Assembly (NCBI GenBank): GCA_028692715.1
Contig: JAQUWU010000015.1
Coordinates: forward strand, 23,912 to 87,911
Reading direction: 5' to 3'
From: Paludibacter sp.
GTDB lineage: Bacteria; Bacteroidota; Bacteroidia; Bacteroidales; Paludibacteraceae
Length of the DNA: 64,000 nucleotides
Positions 47,090 through 56,036 of this stretch are shown here, in pieces. Within the stretch, counting starts at the first letter, position 1; the number at the start of each line of letters is the position of its first letter. The translations under genes and the position numbers were made by a program. The notes below the pieces were generated by a model that saw only the letters and a list, made by a program, of their open reading frames with translations, ran no database searches and was not told where the DNA came from.

Positions 47090-48724
47090 ATGTTTAGAAA
47101 TAGGAAGAAAAGAATCAAAGAAAAATTGCTTAGTGAATTCGGAACTTTAAAAGATGATTCATTTAATTTCAATTATATAGAAAGCTATTTCCGAAAGAAA
47201 GATCATTCTACAACTTTTCATACCCTATCAGACAAAACTTGTAACGATTTGGATTTCGATGAATTATTCATGTTTATTGATCGAACAAATTCAAAAATAG
47301 GTCAACAATATCTTTATAATAAGTTAAGAAACATCCCTGTAGACTCATCTGAGAATCTAAGACAGGAGAAATTTCTAACTGAATTTACTCAGAATTCAGA
47401 ATTCCGTGTAGAAGTTCAAACTAAATTGAGCAAATTGAATGATAGAGATGTATATTATATTGCTTCACTCTTTCAGGATGAAATACTAAAACCACCCAAA
47501 TGGTATTTTGTTGTTCCGTTATTGTCTTTTGCAAGTGTGATGTCTTTTATCATGTTGTTCTTCAATCCGGTATTTCTTTTTGTCCTTTTGGGTTTATCCA
47601 TTATCAATATTGTTATTCACTTCTGGAATAAAAAAAATCTATATTATTATTTTGGTTCAATTCCACAACTGTCGAAACTAAATAGTGTTGCTCAGGAATT
47701 ATTTAAGAATGACATGTTGAAGGAAATTAATCCTGATTTGATGAAATCGACAAGCGTACTTAATAAAGTCAGCAGTAAAATGTCATTTTTCAATCTGGAA
47801 GTGGAAATACAAAACGATCAGCGAATATTGTTTTGGTTAATGTTGGAGCTTGTAAAAATAGTGTTTCTGATTGAACCCTTGTTTCTGTTTAGCACTTTAA
47901 GGCGCATTGACAAAAGAAGAACAGAAATTGAAGATGTATTCCTGTTTGTTGGGGAGATAGATGCTATTGTATCCATTGCTTCACTTCGCAAAGGACTGAA
48001 TATCTTCTGTATCCCGAAAATTAATGACGGACAGAAAAGACTTTTTGCTCAGGAAGTATATCATCCATTGATTGAAAATTGTGTTAAGAATAACTTAACC
48101 GTCAACGAAAAATCAATATTGCTGACAGGTTCAAATATGTCAGGTAAAACATCATTTATCAGAACTATAGGAGTTAATGTTATAACCGGCTTAACGCTAA
48201 ATACTTGTTTTGCAAAAGAGTTTTCTACGCCAAGGCTAAGAATATTCTCGGCCATACGGATTAGTGATGATTTAATGAACGACAAAAGCTATTATTTTGA
48301 GGAAGTTATATCGATTAAAGAAATGATAGATAAAAGTAATGATGGAATCTTTAATTTATTTCTACTCGACGAGATATTTAAGGGGACAAACACTGTGGAA
48401 CGAATTTCGGCAGGCAAAGCCGTTTTATCTTCGTTGAATAGAAATAACAATATCGTTTTCGTCTCTACACACGACATTGAATTGGCTGATCTATTGAAGG
48501 ATGAATTTGATTTATACCATTTTAGTGAGATAGTTAGTCATAAAACAGTTGATTTTGACTATAAGCTAAAAGAAGGAAAATTAAAAAACAGAAATGCTAT
48601 CAGAATTCTTCAAATAAATGATTATCCCGAAAGTATTATTACGGAAGCTATTGAAATATCAGAAGAACTTGATAAAATAAATCAATATAGTCCCGGTTTA
48701 AACTCAATAAATGATTTAAATTAA
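47090..48724 (+). CDS. MutS-related ATPase (MutS domain V family)
   Basis: 544 aa from the ATG at 47090. N-terminal lever-like helices (LSDKTCNDLDFDELFMFIDRTNSKIGQQYLYNKLR), two adjacent hydrophobic segments (about 140-185) and a C-terminal MutS ATPase. Walker A is GSNMSGKT (about 347-354), then NDKSYYFEEV, Walker B LFLLDEIFKGTNTVERISAG and the switch STHDIELADL. The mismatch-recognition domain of MutS is missing and two membrane segments are present, so it is not the repair MutS. The role of this Bacteroidota family is unknown. Confidence 0.88.
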   Translation: MFRNRKKRIKEKLLSEFGTLKDDSFNFNYIESYFRKKDHSTTFHTLSDKTCNDLDFDELFMFIDRTNSKIGQQYLYNKLRNIPVDSSENLRQEKFLTEFTQNSEFRVEVQTKLSKLNDRDVYYIASLFQDEILKPPKWYFVVPLLSFASVMSFIMLFFNPVFLFVLLGLSIINIVIHFWNKKNLYYYFGSIPQLSKLNSVAQELFKNDMLKEINPDLMKSTSVLNKVSSKMSFFNLEVEIQNDQRILFWLMLELVKIVFLIEPLFLFSTLRRIDKRRTEIEDVFLFVGEIDAIVSIASLRKGLNIFCIPKINDGQKRLFAQEVYHPLIENCVKNNLTVNEKSILLTGSNMSGKTSFIRTIGVNVITGLTLNTCFAKEFSTPRLRIFSAIRISDDLMNDKSYYFEEVISIKEMIDKSNDGIFNLFLLDEIFKGTNTVERISAGKAVLSSLNRNNNIVFVSTHDIELADLLKDEFDLYHFSEIVSHKTVDFDYKLKEGKLKNRNAIRILQINDYPESIITEAIEISEELDKINQYSPGLNSINDLN

Positions 48725-49346
48725 GAGTTTGCATAACTTGAAACTTTATAAATTTTAGGACTATTAGCATGAAATAACAATATTTAACCAATGAACTAAT
48801 ACTATGAAACTAATTTCAATTATCTCTCTCTTTGGTTGCTGTTGATATCTATCGGTACGAAGTGGAAATAACAGACAAGTAACTATAAAATTACAATTTT
48901 AAAATCCTACTCAAACGCACTTCTGGCTCACGTTTAAACATTTTCTTCGTCAATCTTTAATAACTATTGTTTTGGAAAATATATAAGAATATTCAGTAAA
49001 AAAAATCAGATTGATATATGTACTTTAATTCTGATTTTAGAATCAGTTCTTAACAACATAAACCTTATTTATTGCTTAGAAATTTGGTTTTAGCATATAT
49101 TTGGTATACATTTGCAAATATGAGTCGAATTAAATACTTCAAATTATTTCCCCTTCACTACCTTTTACACTATTATCATACTGAAAGATATATACCTCCC
49201 TGCATCCTATAATAGCAGCTTCATTTTTTCAACATACGAATTACTATAAACGTTTTCAATTTAATTGAGAATGCAATTAATGCGTTAAACCTAAGATTTT
49301 TATCTATAGGCTTAGTTATATTTTCATCTAAAATACCCACCCACTT
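48725..49346. other. Intergenic region upstream of the porin/proVWX unit
   Basis: 622 bp, AT-rich, with no credible frame. TTTG (49083) and TACATTTG (49107-49114), 20 bp apart, form a good Bacteroidota promoter. A 5' untranslated region of about 230 bases would follow, long enough to hold regulation, though I see no strong fold in it. Confidence 0.5.
49083..49114 (+). promoter_or_regulatory. Promoter of porin-proVWX unit
   Basis: TTTG-N20-TACATTTG. It lies 233 bp before the porin ATG and implies a long leader. Confidence 0.55.
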
Positions 49347-50453
49347 ATGAGTTTAAAAAAATACTTCTTCTTGTTTTTCATTCTATTTTCAGTTCAGGCT
49401 TTTTCTCAAAAAGATTATGTCAAGATAGGCGGTGCTTTGCGCTATAACCTTTATGATAAAAGTTGGGTTGATGATAAAACAGATCCACAAATAGCATGGG
49501 ATACTTGGCGTTTAAATGTTGATGCTCGCACTGCCGGAATTGATATGAGCTTCGAGTACCGGTTCTATCCTGCCGATAACACACACTTTCTTCATCACGG
49601 ATGGTTCGGATATGGATTCAATGAAGATTTGTATATGAAATTAGGTGTATCACAAGTACCCTTTGGTATTTATAAATTTGCCTCTCACTCATGGTGGTTT
49701 CAAATTCCTTACTATGTTGGTTTGGAAGACGATTATGATATGGGTGTAAAGTTCGATTATACGGGAATTGAAAACCTTACTTTAAACCTTGCCTACTATC
49801 ATCAAGCAGAACCTCAGGGAACACCCAATTATTCAGCTCGTTATTCATACGATATTACAACATCGGCTGATGCCAGCATTAAAGAAGCCGGTCAACTTAA
49901 TTTACGTGCGGCATACAAACTGACAAAAAATATTGAGTTAGGTTTATCGGGACAGTACGGACACAATTATAATAGCGTTTTAGAAACAAGTGAAGCATCT
50001 ACTGCTTTTGCTGCCCACGTTGTCGCCGATTTCGGAAACTTCAATTTCAAAGGTGAATATATTAATTACAATTACGGAGCAAGAGATAATGCAGGCAACA
50101 AATTGAATATAATTCAAATGGGTGCCTATGCAGCTGATTACAATATTGCTGCAAAAGCCAATATCTATGTTGCCGGCCTTGCGTACAATATTGATGTAAA
50201 ACTAGGACCTATCACCAATATCCAACCTTATGTTGATTATTCAATCATTGATAAATCGGTTAGTAACTTTGAGTCTACACAACATCTTGTCCCCGGGTTT
50301 TTAATTACTGCAGGCAGCGTATATACTTATGTTGACTATGCATTGGGTAAAAATAATGCTTGGTTAGGAGCGTGGACCGATGGCTTGGCCGAAGGTTCGG
50401 CTAATGCAAAATGGGAATCAAGGTTCAATATTAATATGGGCTTTTACTTTTAA
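49347..50453 (+). CDS. Outer-membrane porin-like beta-barrel protein
   Basis: 368 aa. Signal peptide (about 1-20, AFSQ cleavage) followed by alternating strands rich in Tyr/Trp/Gly (VKIGGALRYNLYDKSWVDD, FEYRFYPADNTHFLHHGWFGYGF, YMKLGVSQVPFGIY, NLTLNLAYYHQAEP) and a terminal Phe in INMGFYF, the usual barrel end. It lies 29 bp before proV with no terminator between them, so it is probably a passage for glycine betaine or related osmolytes through the outer membrane; that role is inferred from position. Confidence 0.82.
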   Translation: MSLKKYFFLFFILFSVQAFSQKDYVKIGGALRYNLYDKSWVDDKTDPQIAWDTWRLNVDARTAGIDMSFEYRFYPADNTHFLHHGWFGYGFNEDLYMKLGVSQVPFGIYKFASHSWWFQIPYYVGLEDDYDMGVKFDYTGIENLTLNLAYYHQAEPQGTPNYSARYSYDITTSADASIKEAGQLNLRAAYKLTKNIELGLSGQYGHNYNSVLETSEASTAFAAHVVADFGNFNFKGEYINYNYGARDNAGNKLNIIQMGAYAADYNIAAKANIYVAGLAYNIDVKLGPITNIQPYVDYSIIDKSVSNFESTQHLVPGFLITAGSVYTYVDYALGKNNAWLGAWTDGLAEGSANAKWESRFNINMGFYF

Positions 50454-50482
50454 ACAGATACATGTATTTTAAAATAATATAG

Positions 50483-51751
50483 ATGGAAGAAACCAGAAAA
50501 ATTAAAATCAAGGTAGAAGAACTATCCTTGATTTTTGGTAAGAATAAAAAAAAGAAAGAAAGAGCGTTGGAAATGCTCAAGAACAAAATTTCCAAAACAG
50601 AAATTTTAGAGACAACCAAATGTACCGTTGGAGTAAACAATGTGAGTTTTGATGTCTACGAAGGTGAGATTTTTGTGGTTATGGGCTTATCGGGCAGTGG
50701 AAAGTCAACTTTAATCCGTTGCTTAAATCGTTTACATAAACCTACAGCCGGCAGGGTGTATATAAATGAATACGATATTACCAAAGAAAGCAATAAAGAA
50801 TTATTGGAAACCCGTAGAACAGAAATGAGTATGGTTTTTCAAAATTTTGGATTGCTCCCTCATCGCACTATACTTGAGAATGCCGCTTTTGGTCTGGAAA
50901 TAAGAGATGAAAAAAAAGCTGCTCGTTTGCAAAAAGCACAGGAAGCACTTGAAACTGTCGGGTTACAAGGTTATGAGCTTAAATTTCCATCGGAACTATC
51001 AGGGGGAATGCAGCAACGTGTAGGTTTAGCCAGAGCACTTGCCAACAATCCTGAAGTCTTGCTTATGGACGAAGCCTTTTCGGCTCTCGATCCTCTTATA
51101 AAGTCGGATATGCAAGATGAACTATTACAAATTCAGGACAAAGTGCATAAAACCATTGTCTTTATTACGCACGATTTGGACGAAGCCATTAAATTGGGCG
51201 ACCGAATAGCGATTATGAAAGATGGTGTTATTGAACAAATTGGTACTGCAGAAGATATTATTACAGCCCCGGCAAGTGAATATGTGGAAGCCTTTGTTGA
51301 AAAGGTAGATCGTAAAACAATTATTACCGCCGGAAAATTGATGTTTGAAAAACCAACTGTAGTACTTTATGGTAAAGATGGCCCTGAAATAGCCTTACGT
51401 AAAATGAGGGCCGCTTCTGTGGAAGTGCTCCCTGTTGTTGACAAGGATAAAAAGTTTTTGGGTTTTGTATGGCTTAACGACTTAATTGATTCTGCAAAAA
51501 ACAAATCGCAAATACTTGATGCAATTATCAAAACGGAGGTACATAGCATCCATAACAATTATACTGTTGAAGAAATGCTCCCTTTAATTTCCGGTAAAAA
51601 ATCGCCCCTCGCTGTGGTTGATCCAAACAATGGAAAACTAGAAGGTATCGTATCGCAAACTTCAATTATTATTGAAGCAACAAAATACGACCGCAAAGAA
51701 ATTAATGAATTACAAGATCAAGCTAAAGAACTTTTTAAATGGAAAAAATAA
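50483..51751 (+). CDS. proV: Glycine betaine/proline ABC transporter ATPase
   Basis: 422 aa. An N-terminal extension KIKVEELSLIFGKNKKKKERALEMLK typical of ProV/OpuAA, Walker A GLSGSGKST (about 68-76), signature LSGGMQQRVG, Walker B VLLMDEAFSALD and the H-loop FITHDLDEAI. Two C-terminal CBS domains (about 285-410) may sense ionic strength, as in OpuA. It overlaps proW by 13 bp. Confidence 0.95.
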   Translation: MEETRKIKIKVEELSLIFGKNKKKKERALEMLKNKISKTEILETTKCTVGVNNVSFDVYEGEIFVVMGLSGSGKSTLIRCLNRLHKPTAGRVYINEYDITKESNKELLETRRTEMSMVFQNFGLLPHRTILENAAFGLEIRDEKKAARLQKAQEALETVGLQGYELKFPSELSGGMQQRVGLARALANNPEVLLMDEAFSALDPLIKSDMQDELLQIQDKVHKTIVFITHDLDEAIKLGDRIAIMKDGVIEQIGTAEDIITAPASEYVEAFVEKVDRKTIITAGKLMFEKPTVVLYGKDGPEIALRKMRAASVEVLPVVDKDKKFLGFVWLNDLIDSAKNKSQILDAIIKTEVHSIHNNYTVEEMLPLISGKKSPLAVVDPNNGKLEGIVSQTSIIIEATKYDRKEINELQDQAKELFKWKK

Positions 51752-52602
51752 TAGACGTCGGAACATATATAGAAAGAGGGATTAACTCTCTTGAAAGAAA
51801 CTTTTCGTTTCTGTGGACAGCCATTGACAATGGCATCAGCTGGCTGGTTGATAGTATGAATAACTTTTTCCTGTTTTTCCCCTTTTGGCTCATCATTATT
51901 TTTGTTGCGCTATTGGCTTATGGATTAAAAGCTGGCAAGTATGGCTTCAAAAAACAAGGATTTAAACAAGGTATTGGAATCTCTCTTTTCATTATCTTTG
52001 GTTTTACATTTATCGTTTTATTGGGATATTGGAAGGACGCCATTGAAACGACAACATTGGTATTGGTCTCTACCTTTATAGCACTGTTACTGGGTATTCC
52101 ATTGGGCATCTTAACCGCTAGAAGTAAAACTGCCGATACCATTATTCGCCCTATTCTCGATTTAATGCAAACCATGCCGGCCTTTGTATATCTTATTCCG
52201 GCTATCTTCTTTTTTAGTGTCGGAAATTCACCCGGGGTAATTGCAACAGTGATTTTTGCCTTACCGCCTGCTGTCAGGCTTACCAGTCTGGGAATTCGCA
52301 ATGTACCACGCGAAACAGTAGAAGCTGGATATGCTTTTGGTGCTACCGAAAGTCAAATTTTATATAAAATACAACTGCCCTTGGCCATGCCAACAATTCT
52401 AGCCGGTGTGAATCAGGTAATTCTATTGGCATTATCAATGGTTGTTATTGCATCAATGGTTGGTGCCAGAGGGCTTGGAAGTATAGTATATCAAGGTATT
52501 CAGCAGAATGATATTGCCAAGGGTTTTGAATCCGGATTAAGTATTGTTATTTTAGCAATTATTCTCGACAGAATTACACAATCAATTGGAACAAAAAAAT
52601 AA
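51739..52602 (+). CDS. proW: Glycine betaine/proline ABC transporter permease
   Basis: 287 aa inner-membrane protein with about seven helices. The EAA loop is EAGYAFGATESQILYKIQLPLAMPTILAGVNQ (about 195-226). The upstream PAFVYLIPAIFFF and PPAVRLTSLGIRNV segments are characteristic of ProW/OpuAB. It overlaps proV and precedes proX by 17 bp. Confidence 0.95.
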   Translation: MEKIIDVGTYIERGINSLERNFSFLWTAIDNGISWLVDSMNNFFLFFPFWLIIIFVALLAYGLKAGKYGFKKQGFKQGIGISLFIIFGFTFIVLLGYWKDAIETTTLVLVSTFIALLLGIPLGILTARSKTADTIIRPILDLMQTMPAFVYLIPAIFFFSVGNSPGVIATVIFALPPAVRLTSLGIRNVPRETVEAGYAFGATESQILYKIQLPLAMPTILAGVNQVILLALSMVVIASMVGARGLGSIVYQGIQQNDIAKGFESGLSIVILAIILDRITQSIGTKK

Positions 52603-52619
52603 ATTTTAAAAGAAAAAAT

Positions 52620-53486
52620 ATGAATAAATTATCAGTAAAATTAAGTGGCTTATTTTTAATAGTCATTATCTTGTTTATTGCTGTATCGTGCAACGGTAAG
52701 AAAAAAAATTCAGGTACAGAAGATAAAACGGTTACCATTCTTTATCCAAACTGGTCCGAAGGAGTTGCCTATACTTATTTGGCAAAAACAGCACTCGAAG
52801 CCAGCGGTTACGAAGTAATACTTTATAACTTGGAGCCGGGTTTAATTTATGGCGAATTATCGAAAGACAATTCAAAAGGGGATGTATTTATGGATGCGTG
52901 GCTTCCGAATACTCACAAAGATTATTGGAAACAATATGGTGATAAACTGGTAAGTTTAGGTGTGACATTTAACGATGGTACTACCGGTCTTGTAGTTCCT
53001 TCTTATGTGAAAATTAATTCTATTGAAGAGTTAAATGCTCACAAAGCTGAATTTGAAGGTAAAATTTACGGTATTGGGAGTGGTGCAGGTATTTATGCCA
53101 ACACACTCAAAGCAATTGATGCTTATAAGCTTGACTTTGAGCAAATCACATCCAGTGGGCCTGCAATGATTGCCAGTCTTGAAAAAGCCATCAGAGACAA
53201 AAAATCAATTGTTATCACCGGTTGGAAACCTCACTTTATGTGGAAAAGATTTGATTTGAAATACCTTACAGATTCTAAAAATATTTTCCCAAAAGATCAA
53301 TGCGAAATCATTGCACGCCGTGGTTTTGTGGAAGAAAAACCTGAAGCTGCTAAATTCTTTAAAAACTTCAAATTAGATGAAAGTCAACTTTATGGTTTAG
53401 TTGCTGCTATTGAAAAAAATGGTGAAGATGCCGGAGCTAAAGAATGGTACGAAGCTAACAAAGAGTTAGTTGATAGCTGGAAATAA
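52620..53486 (+). CDS. proX: Glycine betaine-binding lipoprotein
   Basis: 288 aa. Lipobox IAVSC (Cys about residue 24), then an OpuAC-type substrate-binding domain: VTILYPNWSEGVAYTYLAKTALE, DVFMDAWLPNTHKDYW, GLVVPSYVKINSIEEL, ITGWKPHFMWKRFDLKYL. The tryptophans in NWSEG, DAWLP and GWKPHFMW are placed as in the aromatic cage that holds quaternary ammonium groups. Last gene of the unit, followed by a strong terminator. Confidence 0.95.
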   Translation: MNKLSVKLSGLFLIVIILFIAVSCNGKKKNSGTEDKTVTILYPNWSEGVAYTYLAKTALEASGYEVILYNLEPGLIYGELSKDNSKGDVFMDAWLPNTHKDYWKQYGDKLVSLGVTFNDGTTGLVVPSYVKINSIEELNAHKAEFEGKIYGIGSGAGIYANTLKAIDAYKLDFEQITSSGPAMIASLEKAIRDKKSIVITGWKPHFMWKRFDLKYLTDSKNIFPKDQCEIIARRGFVEEKPEAAKFFKNFKLDESQLYGLVAAIEKNGEDAGAKEWYEANKELVDSWK

Positions 53487-53577
53487 TTGCGCATCATTTC
53501 TTAATAAAACAATATATTTCGAATGAGCCTGAGAAGTATTAATTCAAAAGCTTGACATCGAATATAGAATAAAAATT

Positions 53578-53617
53578 ATGGGATTATTGGACTTGATAAG
53601 TCCTATAATCCCATTTT
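53578..53617 (+). terminator. Rho-independent terminator after proX
   Basis: Near-perfect long stem ATGGGATTAT.GGACTT/AGTCC.ATAATCCCAT with a 4-base loop, then TTTT. It ends the porin-proVWX unit. Confidence 0.85.
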
Positions 53618-54221
53618 CAATACTATTGAGTCTATTTCCAAATTGATAAATAGGACTTACTAACTCAACTTTCAGAAGGAGCATAACTATTTGATTTTTT
53701 ATAAAAATAGCAGCAAATTAATTTTGTTAAGCGACTGAATACCAGAAACTCTGTGTCGCAAAACAAAGACAGAACAGTGTGCTGCCGTACAAGGATACGA
53801 CTATACATTTAGAAATAAATGATTTTTTTACTACTAGTGAAAAAGCGATTGTTAGCATTTTCAGAGTACTTCATTCAATGCAGGTGTCTGACAAGCTATT
53901 TTTTAAAAACGATGCCTGTAATGTCAAGTATCGCAGTATTGATAAATTGACTTTATTGTTACTGTTTCCATTCTTTGAAATAAAAGATGCCTCCCATCTT
54001 GGAGGCTCTGTTTTATATAAGATTATCAACTTTGTGAAAAATGGCGTAATCGTAGGATGCTCAAAATTTATATTTTTATGTGAAATTAAGCACCTACTTT
54101 GAACTAAAAACACTTTAAAACCAAAAAACCAAATGAAAATTTCGATATATAAAAGAAAATATCTACTTTTGCAACACTAAAAAATACCGAATTAACAAAA
54201 TAGATTTAATCATAGCATCTT
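53618..54221. other. Intergenic region with transposase remnant and hairpin
   Basis: Holds the transposase-like remnant at 53779-54000 and, overlapping its end, a stem GCCTCC-CATCTT-GGAGGC (53989-54006) followed by TCTGTTTTATAT. A -7 box TACTTTTG at 54166-54173 precedes the TPR gene. Confidence 0.55.
53779..54102 (+). pseudogene. N-terminal remnant of an IS4-like transposase
   Basis: The translated segment (TIHLEINDFFTTSEKAIVS, VLHSMQVSDKLFFKNDACN, SIDKLTLLLLFPFFEIKDAS, LGGSVLYKIINF) resembles from memory the N-terminus of Bacteroidota IS4-family transposases of about 400 residues. Similarity fades after ~90 residues and the DDE domain is absent. The last ~25 residues look random. No terminal inverted repeats are evident. 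Confidence 0.55.
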
Positions 54222-54899
54222 ATGTCGAAAAAAGTAGAAAAAAAACACGACGAATTAGAAAATGTTGAACATGCATTAACAGCATCAGAAGCATTTATTG
54301 AAAAATATCAGAAACAATTATTAATTGGAGTTAGTGCTGTTATAATAATTGTATTATTAGCTTTATCTTTCCGTAATTTTTATTTAGTACCACGTGAAAC
54401 TGACGCAGAAAACGAGATGTACAAAGCACAATCATATTTCGAAAAAGATTCGTTTAAAATTGCTTTAGAAGGTGATGGTATTAATTTTATTGGGTTTAAA
54501 GAAATTGTATCAGAATATGGCTTAACCACTTCAGGAAATCTAGCGGCAGCATATACCGGAATTTGTTATTATAAAATGGGACAATACGAAAATGCGATAA
54601 AATTTTTATCTCAATTTGATGGAGACGACACTTATTTCACCTCCACTGTAATTGGATTAATGGGTGATTGCTATGTTGATTTAGGTGAAGTATCAAAATC
54701 AATTAGTTATTTTGAAAAAGCTGCCGACATGGATAATGCTGTAATAAGCCCCATTTATCTTAAAAAAGCTGGTATGGCATACGAATCGCTCAAAAAGCCG
54801 GATGATGCTTTAAAAATGTATACTGAAATAAAAGAAAAATATCCAAAAAGTTCACAGGCATCAGATATTGACAAATATATAGCTGCAGTTCAAAAATAA
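54222..54899 (+). CDS. Membrane-anchored tetratricopeptide repeat protein
   Basis: 225 aa. Cytosolic N-terminus, one membrane helix (about 31-50, LLIGVSAVIIIVLLALSF), then TPR-like repeats at about 100-215 (AAAYTGICYYKMGQYENAIKFLSQF, GLMGDCYVDLGEVSKSISYFEKAA, KKAGMAYESLKKPDDALKMYTEI). The topology matches YfgM-like or BamD-neighbour tetratricopeptide proteins of the envelope. It is common beside ribH in Bacteroidota. Probably an assembly or scaffold protein. Confidence 0.85.
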   Translation: MSKKVEKKHDELENVEHALTASEAFIEKYQKQLLIGVSAVIIIVLLALSFRNFYLVPRETDAENEMYKAQSYFEKDSFKIALEGDGINFIGFKEIVSEYGLTTSGNLAAAYTGICYYKMGQYENAIKFLSQFDGDDTYFTSTVIGLMGDCYVDLGEVSKSISYFEKAADMDNAVISPIYLKKAGMAYESLKKPDDALKMYTEIKEKYPKSSQASDIDKYIAAVQK

Positions 54900-54922
54900 C
54901 TTTTTGTACGATTTAGATTACC

Positions 54923-54956
54923 AAAAAGCTGCTTCTACTAAAGAAGTAGCTTTTTT
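54923..54956 (+). terminator. Terminator between TPR gene and ribH
   Basis: Stem AAAGCTGCTTC/GAAGTAGCTTT (one G-U pair), 6-base loop and T run. It lies 30 bp before ribH and may only partly separate the two. Confidence 0.85.
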
Positions 54957-54986
54957 AGTCATTCACCTTTTAGAGAAAACATAATT

Positions 54987-55511
54987 ATGGCAACAAAATA
55001 TCAAAATTTATCGGACTACGATCCTGACAAGATGCCTGACAAATCAATAGTTTCTGAACAGCAATTTGCAATTGCAGTTGCCGACTGGAATGCACAAATA
55101 ACTCACACATTACTTCAAGGCGCTATAGATTCTTTAATTGAAAATGGTGTACACTCAAAACAAATAAAAATTATTCATGTTTCGGGCACGTTTGAATTGA
55201 CTTACGCAGCAAAACAATTACAGGATGACTTTTATTGTATGATTGAGAACACCAAGGTACATAAATATGCAGCAATCATTGTTCTTGGATGTGTAATCCA
55301 GGGGGACACACCCCACTTTGATTACGTTTGTCAGGGCGTAACCTATGGTATTTCGAAATTAAATACACGTACCGATGCTTGCCCTGTAATTTTTGGAGTA
55401 CTCACTACCAACACCTTACAACAGGCACTTGATCGTGCTGGCGGAATACACGGTAACAAAGGCGTTGAAGCTGCAATTACTGCTATAAAAATGGCAAATA
55501 TTGTTTGGTAA
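54987..55511 (+). CDS. ribH: 6,7-dimethyl-8-ribityllumazine synthase
   Basis: 174 aa. It catalyses the penultimate step of riboflavin synthesis, joining the pyrimidine with dihydroxybutanone phosphate. Family marks are ADWNAQITHTLLQGAID, the substrate loop VSGTFELTYAAKQL, VLGCVIQGDTPHFDYVCQGVTYGI (catalytic His in this stretch) and PVIFGVLTTNTLQQALDRAGG. Length is normal for Bacteroidota, with a short N-terminal extension. Confidence 0.96.
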   Translation: MATKYQNLSDYDPDKMPDKSIVSEQQFAIAVADWNAQITHTLLQGAIDSLIENGVHSKQIKIIHVSGTFELTYAAKQLQDDFYCMIENTKVHKYAAIIVLGCVIQGDTPHFDYVCQGVTYGISKLNTRTDACPVIFGVLTTNTLQQALDRAGGIHGNKGVEAAITAIKMANIVW

Positions 55512-55535
55512 TATCGATAAATAAATTTATCTTTG
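55504..55535 (+). promoter_or_regulatory. Promoter of tRNA-Tyr/tRNA-Gly
   Basis: TTTG (55504-55507, inside the end of ribH), 20-bp spacer and TATCTTTG (55528-55535), 21 bp before the mature tRNA-Tyr. Confidence 0.65.
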
Positions 55536-55556
55536 CACCGCTTTAGAAAAGCACAA

Positions 55557-55639
55557 GGGCAGTTACCAAAGTGGCCAACTGGGGCTGACTGTAACTCAGC
55601 TGTCTTTCGACTTCGGAGGTTCGAATCCTTCACTGCCCA
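55557..55639 (+). tRNA. tRNA-Tyr (GTA)
   Basis: 83 nt with acceptor arms GGGCAGT/ACTGCCC, discriminator A, anticodon stem GCTGA/TCAGC with GTA at 55591-55593, a long variable arm as in bacterial tRNA-Tyr, and T-loop GGTTCGAATCC. CCA is not encoded. Confidence 0.97.
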
Positions 55640-55667
55640 CTTTACCAGTTCATAGTTAATAGTTATC

Positions 55668-55710
55668 AGTTGACAATTCGTTATCAACTTTCAATTGTCA
55701 ATTGTCAACT
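55668..55710. repeat. Inverted repeat between the two tRNAs
   Basis: Perfect 11-bp arms AGTTGACAATT (55668) and AATTGTCAACT (55700) in a low-complexity track of TTAATAGTTATCAGTTG type. Probably a simple-sequence boundary repeat that may also form a processing hairpin. Confidence 0.6.
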
Positions 55711-55715
55711 AAATT

Positions 55716-55788
55716 GCGAAAGTAGCTCAGTTGATAGAGCATTAGCCTTCCAAGCTGAGGGTCGCGGGTTTGAGTCCCGTCTTTCGCT
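55716..55788 (+). tRNA. tRNA-Gly (TCC)
   Basis: 73 nt with acceptor arms GCGAAAG/CTTTCGC, discriminator T, D-arm GCTC/GAGC, anticodon stem TTAGC/GCTGA with loop CTTCCAA (TCC at 55749-55751) and T-loop GGTTTGAGTCC. CCA is not encoded. Confidence 0.97.
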
Positions 55789-55795
55789 CTCAAGG

Positions 55796-55829
55796 AAAGA
55801 GATTTTGACTTTGTCAGAATCTCTTTTTT
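55796..55829 (+). terminator. Terminator after tRNA-Gly
   Basis: AAAGAGATTTTGAC-TTT-GTCAGAATCTCTTT, a 14-bp stem with one mismatch, then T run. It separates the tRNAs from the pyrB leader. Confidence 0.92.
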
Positions 55830-55887
55830 GTCTATAATTTTAAATAAAATATCACATTTACTATTTCATATTTCGAAATAAATCGAC

Positions 55888-55895
55888 TATCTTTG
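55888..55895 (+). promoter_or_regulatory. -7 box of the pyrB leader transcript
   Basis: TATCTTTG with a weak TTTC 20 bp upstream. It lies after the tRNA terminator and before the leader hairpin, giving a leader of about 255 nt to pyrB. Confidence 0.55.
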
Positions 55896-55904
55896 TATCC
55901 GAAA

Positions 55905-56003
55905 ATGAAAACGAGAAACTTTAAATATTTTTTCGAAATATGCAACTCACAGCAAAACAGTTGCGTGGGAAAGTTGCCTCAAAAAAATTCAAAACCAATA
56001 TAA
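55905..56003 (+). CDS. Possible 32-aa leader peptide ahead of pyrB
   Basis: Reading frame MKTRNFKYFFEICNSQQNSC... of 32 codons, starting about 10 bases after the -7 box and ending inside the 5' arm of the terminator hairpin at 55991-56033. An early U-rich stretch (55920-55934) could slow polymerase when UTP is low. The layout recalls the pyrL leader of the enterobacterial pyrBI operon. There is no Shine-Dalgarno site and the mRNA would be nearly leaderless, so translation is uncertain. Confidence 0.35.
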   Translation: MKTRNFKYFFEICNSQQNSCVGKLPQKNSKPI

Positions 56004-56033
56004 ATCGACTGTAGATTTGTGTTGGTTTTTTTT
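55991..56033 (+). terminator. Strong terminator hairpin in pyrB leader (candidate attenuator)
   Basis: 16-bp stem: AAAACCAA pairs with TTGGTTTT and TATAAATC pairs with GATTTGTG, including two G-U pairs. The loop is GACTGTA and eight T residues follow. It stands between the promoter at 55888 and pyrB. Upstream, GCAACT (55942) can pair with either of two AGTTGC sites (55959, 55972). Confidence 0.7.
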
Positions 56034-56036
56034 ATA

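Noticed and set aside
47090-48724. Calling this gene the mismatch-repair protein MutS
   Set aside because: It lacks the N-terminal mismatch-recognition domain and contains two membrane segments; only the ATPase domain is MutS-like.
55343-55687. 114-codon minus-strand frame over ribH and tRNA-Tyr
   Set aside because: Antisense to a tRNA and to a confidently identified gene.
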